Shown here: positions 1 to 12,762 of the stretch, one piece after another
Position numbering within the stretch: position 1 is the first letter of the stretch
How the letters are laid out: each line of letters opens with the position of its first letter
Assembly: GCA_029706075.1 (NCBI GenBank)
Contig: JAINUG010000037.1
Coordinates: forward strand, 6,815,666-6,879,665
Origin: Aldrovandia affinis
Lineage: Eukaryota > Chordata > Actinopteri > Notacanthiformes > Halosauridae
Length of the DNA stretch: 64,000 nt
Direction of reading: 5' to 3'
Position numbers and translations under genes: made by a program
Notes under the pieces: model-generated
What the model was told of the DNA's origin: nothing
Database searches by the model: none
What the model saw: the letters and a program-made list of their open reading frames with translations, nothing else

Positions 1-2150
1 GTTTCATTTCAGGCAGAAAGCAATCACTGGGGCCTGCGTTGCCAAGCCCTCAAAGATCCGCCACCATCTTCCGCACAATAATGAATATGAACAAATATAT
101 GCAGAACTACTCTATTGATTGGGGGAGGAATGAAAAGGAGAATTGCAAACACTTGTTTTTCCTTCCCCCTCTCATTTAATAATAAAAATAATAATATCAA
201 GGACACAAAGAGATGAGAGGAAGGGTTCAACCAAATTTCTATAAATAAATCTTTTTTTGTCATTTTAATTACTGGATGAACGGAGCCCAAGATGAATGGT
301 ACACCCATCAATCTTTAATTAAAGTCATGCATTACAGATTTAGTGCGATCCGTGGCCTGATTGAAAAATAAGTGAAATGATATTTCCATTAGAGTTTGTT
401 TTATTAATAACATGTCAGACTTCTAAAAACATGTCCAAAGGAGGGCCTATCAAAGGGAAATGATAGACAGTCTGGAAATTTCCATCTAAGCAGCTGGAAT
501 TTTATGGCTTCTTATCATTAACCTGTTCCACTTCCACAGCTACTTGAAGACTGCTATGAGTGCCAAACTGAAATGGTGGGCTGACTTTGCTGTCACAAAA
601 AAAATAAGACTGAAAATAAAATTAAGTATTGTAGATACCGACCTCACACACAGATGCGCGCGGATAGGCAAACTCACAGGTGCACACATGCGCACATTCA
701 CGCGCTCACACACCAGCTGGACAAGCACGATGATCTAGCTAATTCAGAAGCACAAAAACAGCTCCCTCTTCAATGGCTCCACAGAGCGAATCATTTGTGA
801 AACGCCTGAAAACTCTGCACCTGACTCTGATGCACTCTTCAGGTAGTGACCCATTTCTATTATTCCTCTAATCTCCACGCGGCTTCCCACAATGCACCGG
901 GGCGGCACACAACCTCTTTCTCCAGCACCTGCAGGCTGGTTACCAGCTGCACAGGGACACAGAAACCTGGAACCGAGAGGGGGTGGGTGGGGCTGTCTGA
1001 TATTAGATGCCATGTCTAACGTCTGCTGAAATGTAACGTGTGAGGCGATACCTCAGCTCGGGGTTTATCCAGTATTAGGGAGTTAAAGTGAAACCTTCTG
1101 TGTTTTACCCAGCACTGATGTCTGGCGGAAGCCTAGTTACTTCTAACCTTCACCGGTTTTCTTTGTAAACCCCACTGCTGTGTCTCAAAGCTTCAGTTGT
1201 TTCACTCTGGTTACGTCGTGTTACCCTGGTTGCTGCTGCATTTTCCAAGATTAAAATAGAGCAAATGTCTGGGAAGAGGCGCCACACTCTACCCAACATA
1301 AACCTGGGACAGTGATGGATGGAGTCTGTTACTGGAAAAATTACATACAATTTGGACTTAAATAATTATGTTCACTTTTATGAAAATGTAATTAGTGTAA
1401 TTTTCCATGTAAGAAAACATTCGTGTTAAGATGAGGAACTGTGTGCATTTTAACTACTGTACTGTACCTATGTTCACATTTTTGGTGCCTAAAAAAAAAA
1501 AAAAAAAAAAGCTTGAAAATTTGAAAATGCTCTTGACCCCAATGCTACATGTTTGTTGTGTTAGGTTATTCTTCTTCCTCCCTCCCAAGATGAGCCCTCA
1601 GTTTATTTTTAAGTCATCAATTACTCAAACATCGCTGGGCTATCTCTCCCCTACCATCTGGGCTCCATACCTTATTTTAAAGCCTGCTCAAATAATGACA
1701 ACCTTCTTTTCGCCATTAATTTATGGGCCCGGGGAGCCGTATTTCATTTGTTATCACGCTCCTCCATTTGATCTCTCATATCTTTTTTCTGCATCTGCAA
1801 ACCAAAATGCATAAATCTTTCCGTCTCGCCTTGTCACGGTGCCAAAGATGTATAGGTAGAACCTCACATTCGTTCCATAAAACTGACCCCAAGTTCTAAA
1901 AATGGTATCAGATGTGAACAAAAGTGTGCTAAGGTGATTGGTTCTGATTTACTCTCCGTGGGTCATCCTCTGACTTTGGTCCTCTTGGGCGCGGTGGTGT
2001 ACCCTTACCTTGGCGGAAGACATAAGAGACACAGGACGCTGTGTGAATACTTATCCCCCAGCTTCGGGGCTAATCCCTGCCTCTGACTGGATGGTATTGA
2101 AAGATATAAACATACTTTTTATAGCAAGTGCTTTCGTTTTATTTACTGAT
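1..2150. other. Single-copy noncoding stretch
   Basis: No gene, RNA or transposon is recognisable. Base composition alternates between AT-rich blocks and mixed blocks. TAATTA-like homeodomain cores occur near 310-330 and a TCF/LEF-like ATCAAAGG near 449. A block at about 1640-1800, with a CCATTAATTTATGG core, looks like constrained regulatory sequence. A run of about 20 A lies at 1491-1510. The open frames here have no recognisable domain and overlap on both strands, so I do not call them genes. Confidence 0.6.
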
Positions 2151-2220
2151 GATTATCACGGGTGGAATTTTCCCGATGCACAGTAGCTGTTACTGGGTTT
2201 GGCTGTTATTTGGCCCTGAG

Positions 2221-2350
2221 AAAAACGACAAGAACAACAGCAACAATGGCAAGAACAGCACGGATAACAGCAACGGGAACATCTGAAACAGCAACAACCA
2301 AAAACGGCGGCAGTAAGAATGACAACAACAAAAGCAACAGCAACGTAAAT
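2221..2350. repeat. Cryptic AAC/AGC-rich simple sequence
   Basis: About 130 bases on the + strand consist mainly of imperfect AAC, AGC, ACA and AAG triplets with almost no T. This is a degenerate trinucleotide tract. It produces asymmetric open frames (Thr/Asn-rich on +, Val/Cys-rich on -) that are compositional artefacts rather than genes. Confidence 0.6.
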
Positions 2351-5300
2351 GAAAGAGAATACATTACCAAAAAGATATGGTACATTTTTTTGCGCACTGG
2401 GAGCTGTGATTCCACTTTGTGTAGAATCTATTTTCATCATTATTGTCTAGTATTTTGGTCGCGGCTGTGATATTCGCCACAATCACCAAAAACGCTGACA
2501 GTGGAGCAAGGCTGAAGTGAATCCTCTCAGGGTTTCTTTTAAAGGGAGAGATTTACTAATCACTTCTCACATTGTGTTGCTAGCTTCTGTGGCATGGTCC
2601 CTCAGTCTCAGTTTTGAACGGGGGCAGATATCGTCTTATTCTAATCTGGGCCAAGGGGTAATAAGCACAAACAATATTATAAACTTCTTTACAGTCCTTG
2701 CAGAGGATGTGGCAATATTTTCTTCCAAAATGACAGTTTAATTAAACAAATTACTTCGCCATGGGAGAAGGACCTTCAAGTGTTTGATAAAGGGGAACAG
2801 ATAAACCATATATGGTATGTTTATCAAGGACTGGGGTTTAAACCTTTAATAGGTAATTCGGAGATAAGTAGGCCTGGCGCTGAGACATTTCCAGAGTAGC
2901 TTATTGTGGGAAAAGACACGATCAAACCAGAGTCTTTTTGAATCAGTGATTAAGAGGAAATAATAAAAAAGTACAGAACCAGATACAATAGCGTTGACTT
3001 TCAGTATTTATAGACACCTTATATCGGTGCATATTTTCTTTCTTTAAGATGAAAGTCACTGGCTGTTGTGCTTTATTTAAGGATCAGCCTTTCCTTAAGA
3101 ATGCAGGCAGTTTGCACGGATTAACACGCGAGAGCGCCGTACATTTAAGAGCCTGTAACGAATGCGAAGCTAACTTCTTACTGGGCCTGGGTGAAAGTCA
3201 AAACGAAGGCAAACTATTTCTGCCTCGTCAACAGCCGTGCAAAATGCACTTTATTTAATTTGAGTTTACAGAGGAGCGATTTATAAATTTCCTGCTACTT
3301 GAAAAACATTGATAAGTCATATTAAAATATTTTTCTTTGGGAAAATATTACGTGTGAGCCTTTGATTTGTCGGGCGACCGTACCGTGCGCGTGAGTAGCT
3401 GGCTCTTTTGTGGGCCTGCACGTGCGTGCGGAAATGGAGACGGTATAACACGCTGTCGCGCTTGGCACTAACATTTATCTGCAGCTGAATGCTGGGATTG
3501 GTTCGGCACATGTCTGGAGGAGAGAAGTTCCCTCTCCCTGTCTCTCGTGTCAGTGTCAGTAGCCAGTTCTGCAGCGAGCGGGGACGTCTTCCAGCAGCTG
3601 ATTACTCATCGAGCGCAGAAATCTGGGTGGCATTTCCAGCTACTGAGCTGCTCTTTATCTGCTGTGCAACATATGCAAAATTTAGGTGAAATATACTCTC
3701 AGCATTCTGCATTCCGCTAAGGTACAGGCACGGGCGTTTACTCCTGGCTGTTCTCCCTCAGACGGCAAACATTGTTTTTGGAGGTTTATTGTTTTTTATT
3801 TATTTAAAAGGTTCTTTCCTTTTGCTGAAATCTTTTTTTTTGTTTTTGTTCCTTCACTGCAGCGTTTTGAACCTGCTTGGTGACTGGCCCCTTAAACAGA
3901 AGGCCGAGACACACCACATACACGCATGTGCCCTTTTTTTACATGGGAGCTTTTGCAGGAACATTTTTATTGAGGCCATTACATCATTCGCAATATCCTT
4001 TTCAGAGACCAAAAAAAAAAAAAAGAACGAGAAAAAGGAAAGAAAGGCAGTTATGATGTAATGATTATTCCACATTCTTGTAAATGTAGCCACACTTAAT
4101 TAGGAGTTACGGTGCTTTCAAAGCCGCGGTTTATTCCGTTATGAGTAACGGGAGCACATGTGGCTCGTGTTAGTTTAGCATGTGGCTGCAGCACTGAAAT
4201 GCTGTTAACCTATTTATATGTCGTCTGTTAGAGATTTGTCTCTGTAAAAAGACAGCACTGCGTTTCTTTGATGCCGATTCGGACTGAAACGGTTTCTCAG
4301 CGTGCAGGAACCACAACGCAGCTGACGAATCGACACAGCAAAGACCATAAAACCGTGGGGGTAAAAAAAAGATGACAAAAAAAGTATACCTCTGCATATT
4401 GCTTTCTTTACATGTCTGTTCTCCCGTTTCTCCCTTGAACCAGGTAATCCCTTCTCTGGATTCCATTACATGAGCGCGGACCACCGGCGACTGTGTTTAA
4501 AGAGCGTGTGAACGTGTGTGATAATGTGTCTCCAGGGCATTTATCCTAATGTTTTTATTATCCATAACCTGAACCCTGTTTGCCTCTTGATCTTCTACAG
4601 GGTTCAGGCCTTAAGTAAATCAGTTGAGGGAAGCAGAGAAAAAACACACACACAAAACATTGGATGACAACGTGTGTTTTGGAGTCACATGATCCATATC
4701 AGGCTTTGTTTTCAACTTTACTACAGAGGTCTACGGTTGCAGAATTTTTTTATATCACTTCAAACACTGCACAATATGAATGGCGGAAGGCTAGGGTCAT
4801 ACACAGGCTAGTTAAATGAATGTGAAAACGACTACATCCATTTAATATCTGTCAAGTGCTGTGTTCAGCTTTTTTGTGTGAAAAAAACATTGATTTTTCT
4901 TGTTTTCCATTGTACCACATCCATATTCAACCATATAATTTATCAAAATAAGTATAATTGGCCAGCATACAGAATGAAATGACAAAGATGAGGCATACGA
5001 AGGAACTGGTGAATTGCACATAATCCACAGTAAATCTCTGTATCCATATTGTTGTGTTCCTCTTTATTGAATGATGGCATTCTCAATGTCAGAGCACAAA
5101 GAATGAAATGAAAATGGCAATGTCCGGGTTTGGAAAGGGCAGGTTCATCCCAGACCTGGACGAGAGGACCTACATTCCCATCTGGTGGCCCGACACGAAT
5201 CTGGGAGCGTGCGATTCCCTAAAGGTGCCGAGGTCAGCCGAGGTGTAGGCGCCGCTTAGTTTCTGGCGTCTCCCTGACCGCGGTTGCTGTGTCGTCTCTG

Positions 5301-8227
5301 CCGCTGTCCCATTTTGACTGATGGGCGGCGAGGCTCGGAGGAGACGTGGGCCGAGGTGACATGCGAGGGGAAGTGATGTCATCTGGCCCCGCCCACCCTT
5401 GTCCCCAGGAGCCCGTTGGAGCCGAGCAGGCGGCAGCGTTCCTTCGGGCTCCCTCTCCTCACATCTTGTTTCCTGCAGGAGCATGAAAAAATGAAATTCA
5501 TACAGCTTCCCATGGGCCCCTCGTTGCATTACATTATCTGGGGCGACTTGCAGTACATGCCATTTTACATCTTGCGTACTCCGTAATCAATTCAAAAGGC
5601 TGGGCTTTTCACTGGACCAACAGAGGTGAAGCACCTCGTTTTAAAATGTACAATAGCGCCGCCCATCCTTATTCGAACCCCTCCCCCCCCCGGGCAAGAT
5701 ATCATCAGTATCTGCGCTTGGATGTTATATCTTCATCCAGCTGTGGTATTGTATTTCTTTCTCTTTTCCACTGACGAGGACCAATAAGAAAGCGCTTTCG
5801 GTGTCTGGTGACAACACAGATGCACGAGAATAATCAGTTCAGGGGGTGCGAGGCACCTTGCCCCCTGGCTCTGGAGGGAGGTGATGAACTGCAAACAGAA
5901 ATGTTTATCACTGTTAATGAGTTGTATTCCGCTCGCCGTCTTTGATACTGTAGGGGTCAGTTTGCCATTTGCGCTTAAAAGGCTCTAGGCCCATAGTACG
6001 AATGGGTTGATACATGACTAAATTACTGGCAAATAATAACAAAAACAGCCTGCCACTGTCTCGAAGGGATTAGGAGTCTGCTTTTGAAACGGCAGAACCA
6101 GATAAGCCACACTGCAGTAAAATATTTTTTTGGTTGCGCGGCAAATATTTTGACGAATTGTTATTATTATCAGGAAGAAAAAAAAAAAAGAAAAGGAATG
6201 TAGGTGAAACGGTAGGCGTCGCGTTAGTTAGCATTTTAGCATTTGGACTCTCGATCTCGTTTTTTCTCTTGGAAGCAGGTTCCGAAAGACTGTATTTCTT
6301 TCTTTCTCTTTTTTTGTGTGTGTTTGAAACACACCTCTTCTATTTTAACGGTCTCGAGTGGGTTCTCTCCTGGTACCCGGTACTGCATCAAGAATCTTCA
6401 GCCTCAGCCGCAACAGATCTCAGCCAGAGTAATTCACCCGCATCTGCCACTTTTCTTTTGGATAAGCAAGCATGAAATGTTTACTTTAACATATTTTTTG
6501 GGGAGCCGTGGAATACGAAATGGCACAAACTGCACAGGAGGTGCATGTGACAGCTGTATAAAATGAGGATGCTAAAGAAATAAATAAATTAGACCGGGAG
6601 CCACTTTGTATTGCAGGGCTGTGCGGCAAAGGTATTTCCACAGAGTGGGATAAATTCAACCTGATGTACCCGTCCTTTTGCCTTCAAAGCGTTGACATCG
6701 TTATGCCGTTCACGTCACGGGACAGACACACATTAACTGTCAAACCCTTCTTTCATCTCCCAACTTCAAAGAAAGCAATTGATTACTGTAAATGGTCATT
6801 ATCAAACATCCACCGCTGCTGAGTGAAAGGTGAGTGTCACAAGGAGGAATACAAAATCATTGCAATTGAGAGAGAAAAATACAATATAGAACAACAAATA
6901 TTGGATATTACCCCTGCACCTGTTGTCCAATCAGAATGTTGCTTATATTGCCTTGATAGAGAATGGCAAATCATATTTTCCTTTGATGGAGCAGTAAGTT
7001 CGATTTTAATTTTTAGCATGTAGTCTCGAGATAAAAGCAACTCAGTCCACCTTCATATTAAAAATGTCTGACCATGTGTTCACGCTTTTGTCTCTTATGT
7101 CCAATTAACTGTCCACAAAAAAAGCTATATATTTGTGTTTTCATACTCATTTCATTCTGGAAACTTGATATGTATTTATAGTCGCATTTGTAGTTGCATA
7201 TAGACACTGTCCTCCATAGGGTTAAACAGCCACAAAAACAGACTTCATTTTACAACACTGTTTCATGTTTATGTTACAACAGAAGGCTGATATCAATACA
7301 GCCGGATCAATAACGGGGGGAGAAACAGACCAGAGACAGACACAGACATGTAAACTCCTTAAACCCCATTACCCTGGCCCACTGCACACTGGATTGACTC
7401 GTTCCTGGTCAAGAGTGACGAGACATTAGCAAACAGAAATATCTGTTTCCCTCTCTGCAATTCCGAGGGTTCTGAACAATGTGTGTGTGTGTGTGCACGC
7501 GCATCTGTGTGTTTGAATGTTTTTTTATTCCCCCTTATTATTGCAGTTTGCAGCAGTGAGAAGGCTGTGATCGGTGATTCAAAGCACATGGTTCATCAGT
7601 GGGACATTTGCACAGCAGACGAGTGAGGAGCTGTCGGCCTCTTCAATCTCACTGACAGGGCAAAAATGCTGATTTATAGTAAATCATTAAAATCTGCTTA
7701 TTATTGCGCCCGCTCATTCCCCCTCTTCCTGCACTCCCCGCAGCACCGTGGGTCTGTAGCCAGATTCCTGCCGGTGATTTTACACAACACCAGGCACACA
7801 TTAACAAACACTGGGCGACTGCCTGGGCCGTCTTCATTTGGAGATTTGTGCTATAGAAACGGCCCTTTAATTAAGAATGCGTTAGCCCAGGTCTTGTCAG
7901 AAGCAATAGCTACATTCAGACAGCACATGTGCGCACGCACATAGTAATGATAATAGCGGCAGCAATAATGATGGAACATTTTTCGGGCCTTCACTGTCGA
8001 GCTGTGCATCAAATACGGTGGATGTGAGTGCGGGGCAATGACTATCAGTCAATTGTATTTTCTTTTTTACTTAGTATGCACCCCAGTTTAAAACATGCCG
8101 ACAGACTGTGGTGCTAATTATTTTCACATTATTTCAAATGTCATATAAATGTTTCCATTATACAGCCGGAATATCTCCACATTTCCATGTCTTCATTCCC
8201 AGCACCTCAAAATACACATGCGTGCAT

Positions 8228-8228
<1 letters not shown>
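2351..8228. other. Single-copy noncoding stretch
   Basis: No recognisable gene or mobile element. It includes an A-run at 4010-4024, a GC- and CpG-richer patch at about 5170-5460, a C-run at 5682-5690 and a long block at about 7630-7900 that resembles conserved regulatory DNA. Open frames reach at most about 120 codons, lack known domains and overlap on opposite strands. Functional elements are inferred from texture only. Confidence 0.55.

Positions 8229-8302
<74 letters not shown>
8229..8302. repeat. (CA)37 microsatellite
   Basis: An uninterrupted run of 37 CA dinucleotides, the longest perfect dinucleotide array in the window. Runs this long are usually length-polymorphic and can adopt Z-DNA. 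The poly-Thr/His and poly-Cys/Val open frames across it are artefacts. Confidence 0.97.
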
Positions 8303-8304
<2 letters not shown>

Positions 8305-9210
8305 ATCCCTGTCCAAAAGAATAACTTAGAGCAACGAGAACTTGCGATTCGGCCGAGATACCGTTCCTGCCATTTTGAAACAGATGGCGGAACGTATATT
8401 TTTTTCTCCCTCCCCCCACCCACCCAGCGTAAAGCCTGGGATACTAAAAACCCCATAAAAAATCAAAGTTGAACAGATAGAGCTAATAATATAATCATTC
8501 AAAACACCTGCAAACCGTGCAGATGGGCAATATCAGTCAGAGCGATCATCAGCGCGAGCACCCGCCTCCCCATATGGGGAGCTGCGGCGTCCTTGGACGT
8601 CTGTCCCGTTTCTTTAGACAACCTGCGACGAGCATATGTAGTCTTTTTATAGTGCGCCGGCTCACTAGCGGGTGTCACTGCCTATCCGTCCTCCTGCAGA
8701 ATCACCGCCAGTAGTGTCCCTCGCCAGAACTCTGCCAAAAATCTGTCAGGCCCCTGCGCTTGTGGGCTTCCTTCATCTCCCCCCTCACCACACCTCCCGC
8801 GTTTTTTAAAGGGAAATAACACTAGACGTGCACTGTCACGGAAGCCGCCCTCACTGACTCCAGCATCATTCCTCTGCATGCTAATGCCGGAGTGTGTGTG
8901 TGTGTATAAATTGTAATACCGAGAGTACACCGAGTACAAACTAGAGAGCCAAAATTTTGTCAATTTCTTAGCCTGCATGCTAGAGCATTTCATATAGCAT
9001 ATTAACACTAACAGGGTGATGGCTGCAATTTTATTCTGTCCCTGAGTAATTGCATAAAACAGTTTCAGTTACTTATGCCAGCAGGTAGCATTGCAGTCTA
9101 TACAATACACAAATAAATATAAGCTACCCAGCTACCAATACAAGAACATCTTGTACAAGATGTACTTTAGCTATTGAAATTTTATGTAAACAATGTAACT
9201 CACATGGGTA
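8303..9210. other. Single-copy noncoding stretch
   Basis: No gene or transposon recognised. The interval 8500-8880 is GC-richer than its surroundings, with several CpGs. The part after 8900 is AT-rich. A short (GT) run lies at 8892-8904. Confidence 0.5.
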
Positions 9211-9215
9211 TCGGT

Positions 9216-9466
9216 ATGGGAATCAGGGCTGGCAGTGTAGTGTAATGGTTAGGGAGCTGGGCTTGTAACTCAGAGGTTGCAGGTTCAATTCCCAGGTGGG
9301 CACTGCTGTTGTACCCTTGAGCAAGGTACTTAACCTGAATTGCTTCAGTAAAAAAAAAAATACTCCAGCTGTATAAATGGATGTGTAAAGAAATGTAAAC
9401 TGTGTAAGTCGCTCTGGATAAGAGCGTCTGCTAAATGCCTAAAATGTAAATGTAAATGTAATGTAT
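9216..9466 (+). mobile_element. tRNA-derived SINE with UnaL2-type 3' tail
   Basis: A nearly complete SINE. The 5' part is tRNA-like, with an A-box-like segment around AGTGTAATGG (about 9235) and a B-box-like GGTTCAATTCC (about 9279). The body carries CCTTGAGCAAGGTAC and an A-run at 9350-9360. The 3' tail at 9403-9445 holds the stem-loop GCTCT-GGATA-AGAGC (9411-9425), then CTGCTAAATG and a TGTAAA/TGTAA repeat end. Established knowledge: this hairpin is the 3' recognition structure shared by eel UnaL2 and its partner SINEs, so the SINE was probably moved by an L2-clade LINE. GTATCGG occurs both at 9209-9215 and just after the tail (from about 9463), a possible target duplication. A second copy lies at 42551-42750. 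Confidence 0.88.
9411..9425 (+). other. GGATA stem-loop in SINE tail
   Basis: A perfect 5-bp stem, GCTCT/AGAGC, closing a GGATA loop. It matches the hairpin known to be recognised by the UnaL2-type LINE reverse transcriptase. It is the best-preserved of the six copies in the window. Confidence 0.85.
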
Positions 9467-9930
9467 CGGAATTGTCTTTAGACAATTGATGTCAGCTAAG
9501 AGAGCCCAGCTGAGACGGACCATAAACAGCGACTACGATGGCGCCCCCTTCAGGCCTACCAGGACACAAGCCGGGGAGGTGCCATAAACAGCGACTACGA
9601 TGGCGCCCCCTTCAGGCCTACCAGGACACAAGCCGGGGAGGTGCCATAAAGAGCATATGGCCGATCCGGCAAGCCGGTGGGTAACAATACCCACTGTGCC
9701 AGGATGTGTCACAGCGGCGCCACCTCTGCAGGACACCTTTGTCGGCGACATCAAATGAAGGGGAATAGACCACAGGATACACCTCTCTCATGCATCACCA
9801 ATGCAAGGAAGTGGGTGTCAACCACATGACACACCCCTCACCTAAACAACCAAGCAGCGCTGGCCATCACCGGATATGGGGGAGCTGACATGACGGAGGT
9901 AGACTCACGTGGGGTAGGTGGACACAAGTT
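9467..9930. other. GC-rich insertion-like sequence, family unknown
   Basis: Richer in GC and CpG than both neighbours, beginning just after the SINE tail, and containing the 62-bp tandem duplication described separately. It looks like part of an older insertion, but I found no terminal repeats, LTR ends or coding similarity. The 73-codon minus-strand frame arises partly from the tandem duplication and shows no domain. Confidence 0.35.
9521..9650. repeat. Two-copy 62-bp tandem duplication
   Basis: The block beginning CATAAACAGCGACTACGATG at 9521 recurs at 9583 after 62 bases. A third partial copy (CATAAAGAGC) begins at 9645. The two full units are essentially identical, so the duplication is recent. 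Confidence 0.9.
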
Positions 9931-10888
9931 TTAGCTTCAAATGTAACCCAAAATATACAAACTTTGTCTCTGAACAGTGGGGTCACCTAGCTAATAATGA
10001 CCTGGACTCTGAACTGCCGGCTGCTGTTTCCCTAAAACTCTCGCCTGATCTATGAGACTTGACTTCAGCTCCACTTTAGTATTCCTTCCGAATGACCATC
10101 TCTGTTTTCCTGTGAGGTCTCCTGCTGCTGTTCATGTCACTCAAACAGGTTCATTTGTTTGTACCGAGTGGACTTCCTCTGTGCACACCTGGTCCAACAG
10201 ATTTGGACAACTTGCATGTCATCCATTCCACTGTATTACTCCAGGAGGAACTCCACCAACCAGCTGACCTGGGATCTGTGGACTGCCCGCCTGTTGGACC
10301 CGTCAAGTAAACCATAATTTCATTGATTCTTGCATGCCATCTACCATAGTTTTCATTGAAACATAGTGGTTAGGATAATGTTTTGTTGTTGTCCACTTAA
10401 CTGTTCAATAGCGTTATAAGGGAGTTTACCTGTTTATTTAACAGTCATTGCTCTTGTACCTTTATTTTTGTTTATTCTTTTTTCTTTCCTGTTTTTGTTT
10501 GCTGAAATTCTTTGAGTTGTTATTGTGTTTTTTTGGCTATATGGTATCGTAATTAGAATGAGTGGATTGATAGACTTCAGCAGTGATTATATTAATAATT
10601 ATATTAATAAACATTCTAATTAGTGATACGCTGGTTATCCTGTCTTTTGTTCAGAACAAATTTGGTTCCACTAGTTACGACCTCAAATAAATATTGAATA
10701 AATGTACATTGATGCTACCCATGTTAAAGTTACCACAACACAGCTATACATATTTAAATTTTGGTCACAACCATGATTAGATTTTATGCATTCATTGTTG
10801 ATAGCCAGATAGCAGTAGTTAAATGGCACTAGTACGTAAGTTAGCTAACTCGTGTTGCAGTTCCCTAATTAATGCTTAGCTTATGTTA
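9931..10888. other. AT-rich noncoding stretch, possible old element
   Basis: No gene recognised. The part at 10040-10320 is less AT-rich and reads like the 3' end of a decayed element, but no family could be assigned. A short direct duplication of ATTATATTAATA lies at about 10587-10611. The remainder is AT-rich with no feature I can name. Confidence 0.4.
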
Positions 10889-11802
10889 AAGGGCACCTGA
10901 AACATTGCCAAAGATAATTAAATCTATCAAGATACATCCTTGATAGTAGTATGATGTCTGTTTTTTCCCCACTTTGTGACAAGCCTTCCTCCTACTTCAT
11001 ACTGTATAACAACAGGGATTTGACGTAGAGTCGGGCATTTGTGAACATTCTAGCAATATGACTGGGTGGGAAAACGACTCCAATGTTGAGCTGTCATACA
11101 GTAAATACAAGACCGAAAATTTCCCAGTATGGGCACCAACACCAGGGCTTGCGCTGTCTCGGAGTCTGACATAAACTCAGAATTGGGGCCAGATATGTTG
11201 CTGCTACTCTTCCTCCATCAGATTCAGATCCCAATCGCCTCGCCAATACAGACTGGTATACAAGCTAGCTAGATTGCTAATGTGAAGTTCTAATTGGCAA
11301 GCTCATTGGGTACGTATAATATTTTGATTTTGAAAATTCCTATCAACTCACAGCTGAAGGGGGAGGTGAGACCATACTGTCATCAGTCACCTCTGTTGTA
11401 AGTCAGTCAGCGAATGAGTGTAGCAAGCAAGCCAAGCTACCTAGCTAGCTACATCACAGAGTGAGAATAGAAATGAAAAGCAGGATGTAATTTACAGGAC
11501 TCTATTGATTTAAGACAAGCTAGTCCATACTTCACCATAGATTGTTTGTTTCTGTGGCTAATCCATTTTTTTATGTACACTGTAGAATGTAAAGAATAAA
11601 GCTAAACTCAAAGGCACACAATACTGAGTTTCATCCAAATCCCTAAGATCAAACATATTCCCATCTCAGCCATAAGTCCTAAACATTGCCTTATTATACA
11701 GGATTGCAAAGAAGTTGCTCTTCAAAGTGGAAATATCAGAGCATAAATATCAAGTGCAAACCGCCAAATATACTTTTTTGGAGAATAGTCAGAGGTGCCC
11801 TT
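10889..11802. mobile_element. Non-autonomous TIR element, about 0.9 kb
   Basis: The left end begins AAGGGCACCTGAAAC and the right end is its near mirror, GTCAGAGGTGCCCTT, giving a perfect 10-bp terminal inverted repeat (AAGGGCACCT) 914 bp apart. TTAA precedes the AGGGCACC core on the left and TCAA follows on the right, so a TTAA target (piggyBac-like) is possible but not proven. The interior has no transposase frame and contains GCTAGC-rich sequence. The superfamily is unassigned. Confidence 0.55.
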
Positions 11803-12364
11803 CAATGTAATAATATTTGTTAATCAAAAACAATAAACACACAATACACCTTCATGAAATGTATGACGTGTAAGGATCAGTTGCATATTTAGCAGGTTTA
11901 CACTAGTGCTTTGTGGAGGATGATTCACCTAACTCTATAGCACACAATGTTCCCCTTTGAAAGTACTGCAGATAGAAAGCCAGAATAGCTAGTCATGTTC
12001 AACCGAAGCATGTTGTTCAATTGGTCCCAACAGAGCATCATGAATCAGTCATTTCTATATGTGCTATATACTGTACATCCCCCAAAGAACATGCACGCGT
12101 AAGCATTCCTGCACTTGTCTTAGTTTTCTCTATCTTGTCCATCATCTTTTTTAAACATTTAAATCAGTCTACAGTACTACAGGAGACCTAACATTAATCG
12201 AAGGAGAGTCTTAGTGACGACAGTCTGCCAGTCTGTGGGCACCTGGTGCTTCAATAAGAGGAACTAATGCTAGTTAGCATGAAGAACCTCACCAACTTGA
12301 GTCCATCCTACCTCTGAGAGGAAAAGGCCTTGCATCCTATTACTACTGCTGTTGGCTACTGACA
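11803..12364. other. Noncoding stretch, nothing recognised
   Basis: Moderately AT-rich sequence between the TIR element and the Tc1 fragment. I see no gene, RNA or repeat. Confidence 0.5.
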
Positions 12365-12762
12365 TACAGGTAACTGCCAAAATAAAGGAAACACTAACAT
12401 AAAGTGTCTTAATAGGGCACTGGGCCATCACAAGCCACCAGAACATCTTCAGTGCACCTGGGCATACATTCTATTGTACTCTGTACTCTACTGTACTCTA
12501 CACCATTCCTCAACAAGAAATCCCATCATTTGGTGTTTTTTTGATGGTGGTGGTGGAAAATGCCATCACAGGTGCCGCTCCAGAATCTCCCATAAGTGTT
12601 CAATTGGGTTGAGATTTGGTCTGAGATGGCATAATGTTTTACATCGTTTTCATGCTCATCAAACCATTCAGTGACCACTCGTGCCCTGTGGATCGGGGCA
12701 TTGTCATCCCGGAAGAGATCACTCCGATCAGGATAGAAATTCTTCACCATAGGGGGAACTGT
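12365..12762 (-). mobile_element. Truncated Tc1-family transposon (3' end portion)
   Basis: The right-hand TIR of a Tc1 element lies at 12367-12395, reading CAGGTAACTGCCAAAATAAA on the + strand and preceded by TA, the Tc1 target dinucleotide. Inside it, on the minus strand, is the C-terminal part of the transposase. The element stops near 12760, so the transposase N-terminus and the other TIR are missing. The sequence closely resembles the Tc1 families abundant in teleosts, including salmonids. A different piece of a similar element is at 22711-23756. Confidence 0.85.
12526..12750 (-). pseudogene. Tc1 transposase C-terminal fragment, broken
   Basis: The minus-strand frame starts MVKNFYPDRSDLFRDDNAPI and continues with HRARVVTEWFDEHE. 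The DDNAPIH segment holds the second catalytic aspartate of the DDE triad. Downstream the frame shifts: the expected WPSQSPDLNPIEHLW stretch with the catalytic glutamate is disrupted by a small deletion, and the NPIEHLW codons fall in another frame. The N-terminal helix-turn-helix domains and the first aspartate are absent. It cannot encode an active enzyme. Confidence 0.85.

Noticed and set aside
1431-1814. 127-codon protein gene
   Set aside because: Contains a poly-Lys stretch from the A-run at 1491-1510. The remainder is AT-rich noncoding-like sequence.
8108-8472. Thr/His- and Cys/Val-rich frames
   Set aside because: Pure translations of the (CA)37 microsatellite.
9230-9295. Functional tRNA gene
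   Set aside because: The A- and B-box-like words belong to a SINE head. No cloverleaf with a proper acceptor stem is visible, and a sister copy lies at 42.55 kb.
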